Shown: in pieces, positions 61,603 through 64,000 of the stretch
How the letters are laid out: every line of letters begins with the position of its first letter
Position numbering within the stretch: position 1 is the first letter of the stretch
Assembly: GCA_009599575.1 (NCBI GenBank)
Contig: VWND01000083.1
Coordinates: 248,001-312,000, forward strand
DNA: 64,000 nt
Source of the DNA: Blumeriella jaapii
Lineage: Eukaryota; Ascomycota; Leotiomycetes; Helotiales; Drepanopezizaceae
Reading direction: 5' to 3'
The notes under the pieces: generated by a model
What the model was told of the DNA's origin: nothing
Databases searched by the model: none
What the model saw: only the letters and a program-made list of their open reading frames with translations
Position numbers and translations under genes: made by a program

Positions 61603-62087
61603 GATGAGTGATGGTGCAATGTGTGTGGGGTACCAGTCGAGAATTGCTAAAGAATGAGGTTGAAGTCCGAACAGGAAAGTATAGAAATAGAGTAAAAGTC
61701 AACAACAACCTCGGCTCCGTAAGTTTCGCCCCCACCTTACCCTTCCCTACCTAGCGCCGGCTGATCAGATGCTAAACCCAAGACGATTTTAGATAAGGGA
61801 AAGATAGGGGTCCGAGGCGAAGCTTAAAACAACAACTACCACAATAAACAATCACGGCCATTCCACCTCCACCGCTCCGACATCTTGAGACACACACGCA
61901 TCGATGCGATACAATACGTAACAAACCCAGAGACCGAAAAGACAGAAAAGATGGTGCGACCACGGCGATCATCGGCCGCGAGCGACGAGTCGGCAGGGTC
62001 AGCCAGGGACCAGGTTCGTTCGACTTCCAGAGACGCGGGAGGGAGATGAAAAGACTGATGAGCTGGGGATTGTAGGAGCTGGGGAGT
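61603..62087. promoter_or_regulatory. Shared upstream region of divergent SDR and RAB4 genes
   Basis: The two start codons are 485 bp apart and point away from each other, so the spacer must hold both promoters. I see no clear TATA box. A CCCCCACC element at 61729 and AT-rich patches are present, but no operator can be named from sequence alone. Confidence 0.5.
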
Positions 62088-63245
62088 ATGTACGATTATC
62101 TGGCCAAGATTATACTGCTGGGGCCGAGTGGCAGTGGGAAGTAGGTCTCTTCCTTTCACAGCCCGCTGTCCGGCATCTATTTTTATACACGACGAGGAAA
62201 GCTTCGAGAAAGATAGGAGGAGGGAAAGAAAACGAAAGAAAAAGAAGAAGGGAACGAAGAGGCTTCATGGCTGATGGGAGAACTGCAGATCCTGCCTACT
62301 TCACCGCTTTGTGAAAAATGAATGGCGCATCCTCTCGTCACAGACTATCGGCGTCGAGTTCGCAAGCAAGATCATCCGGGTCGGGACAGGCGCAAGAAGG
62401 AAACGGATAAAGCTACAGGTACCTATATCGTCTTTTCGATTGTATCCGTACACTTTTGCTGATGTGTCGAAAGCTTTGGGACACAGCAGGCACTGAACGC
62501 TTCCGCTCCGTCTCACGCTCCTACTACCGTGGCGCGGCCGGCGCCCTCCTCGTCTACGACCTAACCTCGCATACCACCTTTACCTCTCTTCCCTCTTTCC
62601 TACACGATGCGCGGGCTCTCGCCTCTCCGAATCTTACTATAATACTTGCCGGTAACAAAGCCGACCTCGCAGACACAGGTTCCCTTATAGACATAGACCC
62701 TGGGTCTGCTTCGTTCGCGCCAAACACACCGAGCAGCGTATCATCTCAGACGTCAAAATTCCCCCTTGGAAACGGGAGTATTTCAGGGACTGCAGGAAAG
62801 GAGCTGAGTCTGGGATCACAGTTGCGAGCCAGTACGGCCCCAGATGGGCGGGAAGTGAGCGCGGAAGAAGCATCCAAGTGGGCATCCGCGAACCAGATCC
62901 CAGTCTCGGTGGAGGTCTCCGCTCTCAACGGGGACAACGTGGAGGAGGTGTTCAACCGGCTTGCGCGTATGATCTTGACGAAGATCGAGCTGGGGGAGAT
63001 TGACCCTGATGATCCGACCAGTGGAATTCAGTATGGAGATGGGGGATGGTCGGCTGAGGGAGGAGACGGGAGTAGTGTGAAGAGCGGAATGACTGGGGAT
63101 GATGGTCATGGCGGAACTAGAAGGAGGAGGAGAGGAGGGAAGAGGGGAGGGTGGGGGCTGGGGGGCAATACGCTTGGTATGAGGGAGTGGGAGGAGGTGT
63201 TCACATTGAGTGGGGGAAGGAGGAGGAGTAGAGGGGTGCTGTTGA
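62088..63245 (+). CDS. rab4: Rab4-type small GTPase, frameshift before the Cys-Cys end
   Basis: Exons 62088-62140, 62289-62418 and 62474-63245 give 317 residues if one base is removed near the end. Rab4 GTPases act in recycling from early endosomes. Motifs: [20 protein letters not shown] (P-loop GPSGSGKS about 12-19), TIGVEF (switch I), [12 protein letters not shown] (switch II), GNKADL, and VSALNGDN (guanine-binding). A long insert of ~60 residues ([14 protein letters not shown]...) lies between NKAD and the last helix region, as I expect for filamentous-fungal Rab4. The tail reads [18 protein letters not shown], then SGGRRR. In the G4 run at 63233-63236, reading three Gs instead of four gives GCC and a stop at 63243-63245, the double-Cys prenylation end of Rab proteins. 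As written, the frame runs on to 63679 with unrelated sequence. The second intron ends in AAG. Confidence 0.92.
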
Positions 63246-64000
63246 TTGAGGGTGCTGGCTCTGTTTCTTGCGCAAGTGTTCTGTTCATACCCTGTTTTCT
63301 GCTCGTGCTCCTTCATGGCCAGGCGTGGCGTCGGGCGTTACTCGTCTTAGGTAGACAGGCAGGCAGGCAAGCAGGCAGGCAGGCTATGTGTGTTGTGTTT
63401 GTGTTTATACCTTCTGTTATACATAATTCCTGCAAGCGCTCTCTTCAGCTAGGTACATATATATCTAGGTACACCCAGATCACGTTACACCTCGACTCAG
63501 CTGAGGTGAAATCAAACACTAATTTGAGCCTCCTTTCGTATTGGGTATGGTCCATTGCCGGTGTAAGATTGTCTTCGGATTCAGGCTCGGCCGGTGAATT
63601 TTTATACACTTACAGTAGGTCTAAATTTCGCTTTCTTATTCCTCTCGATCGTCGCCAAGTAAGCGGCGCGGATCAGTGATAGGAATCACTTCTTACGCCA
63701 CCTTCCTGATTCGGTGAATTGTCCATTATGACACAAGGAAAGACAGCAATTGTTCGTTCTTTTCTTCTTCGTCTCGTCTCCTTTCAGTCATCTCTTACTA
63801 GTGTTCTCCATGACTGTGATGGCTGGGAAGCCTGAGGCATCTCTAGGGTGCACAGACCACACACCACCTGCAGTCTTGTACTGTAGTTTCCTTCCTCCTA
63901 ATTGTCAGCTTGTGAGTCCCCAGCTTTGTGATGATCCGAGGACTTGATAACTCTGTATGCGACTGTGCCACCTGAAAGGATCCCAAGCGTGTTTTTGGCC
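63246..64000. other. Downstream of RAB4 to right edge, no recognised gene
   Basis: A (GGCA)n run lies at about 63354-63384. The frame that continues from RAB4 to 63679 is read-through, not a domain. A frame at 63750-63947 has a hydrophobic start but no motif. Any gene at the right edge cannot be judged. Confidence 0.55.

Overview
This window looks like nuclear DNA from a filamentous ascomycete (Pezizomycotina), most likely a Dothideomycete. The evidence is short GT-AG introns of mostly 45-110 nt with CTAAC-like branch points, genes well separated and on both strands, and protein families typical of that group: a Cps1-type polysaccharide synthase, a Kin4/Frk1-type kinase, cytosolic beta-mannosidase B and a Rab4 with a long insert. 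The class-level placement is inference; I could not run a search.

Layout, left to right. A ~189-bp satellite runs off the left edge (1-645). Three plus-strand genes follow: a CaCA-family calcium/proton exchanger (1368-4204, eight exons), a proline-rich SPRY protein (4882-6091) and a metallo-beta-lactamase-fold protein (8574-9623). A repeat-rich stretch (about 9.6-14.4 kb) leads to a large minus-strand Kin4-like kinase (14431-18184). From 19.6 to 23.3 kb lies another microsatellite-rich stretch holding a 445-bp TIR element with TA ends, a likely Tc1/mariner MITE (21393-21837). GWT1 (minus) and a BTB-like gene (plus) follow. Between 27.7 and 34.4 kb I see no gene. The CPS1-like glycosyltransferase (minus, 34368-36146) is followed by another 7.7 kb without a recognisable gene, then an orphan coiled-coil protein (43826-45043). 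An AT-rich, repeat-decayed stretch (45.8-49.7 kb) precedes beta-mannosidase (plus) and the ROK1/DDX52 helicase (minus). Then come a second decayed repeat pair, an Asn/Pro-repeat surface-like protein, a third AT-rich gap, and a divergent pair: a 3-hydroxyacyl-CoA dehydrogenase-type SDR (minus) and a Rab4 GTPase (plus).

The genes are housekeeping functions: ion homeostasis, GPI-anchor synthesis, cell-surface polysaccharide, mitotic-checkpoint-type kinase, mannan turnover, ribosome assembly and endosomal traffic. They do not form a biosynthetic cluster or a defence system. I found no CRISPR array, prokaryotic operon or convincing tRNA.

The strongest unexpected pattern is that four conserved genes (SPRY protein, GWT1, ROK1, RAB4) carry five one-base frame breaks between them. 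Each is repaired by adding or removing a single base, and the rest of each protein is conserved. In RAB4 the break hides a C-terminal Cys-Cys prenylation signal. This points to indel errors in the assembly, or less likely to real decay. Exon borders below were worked out by eye from splice consensus and reading phase.
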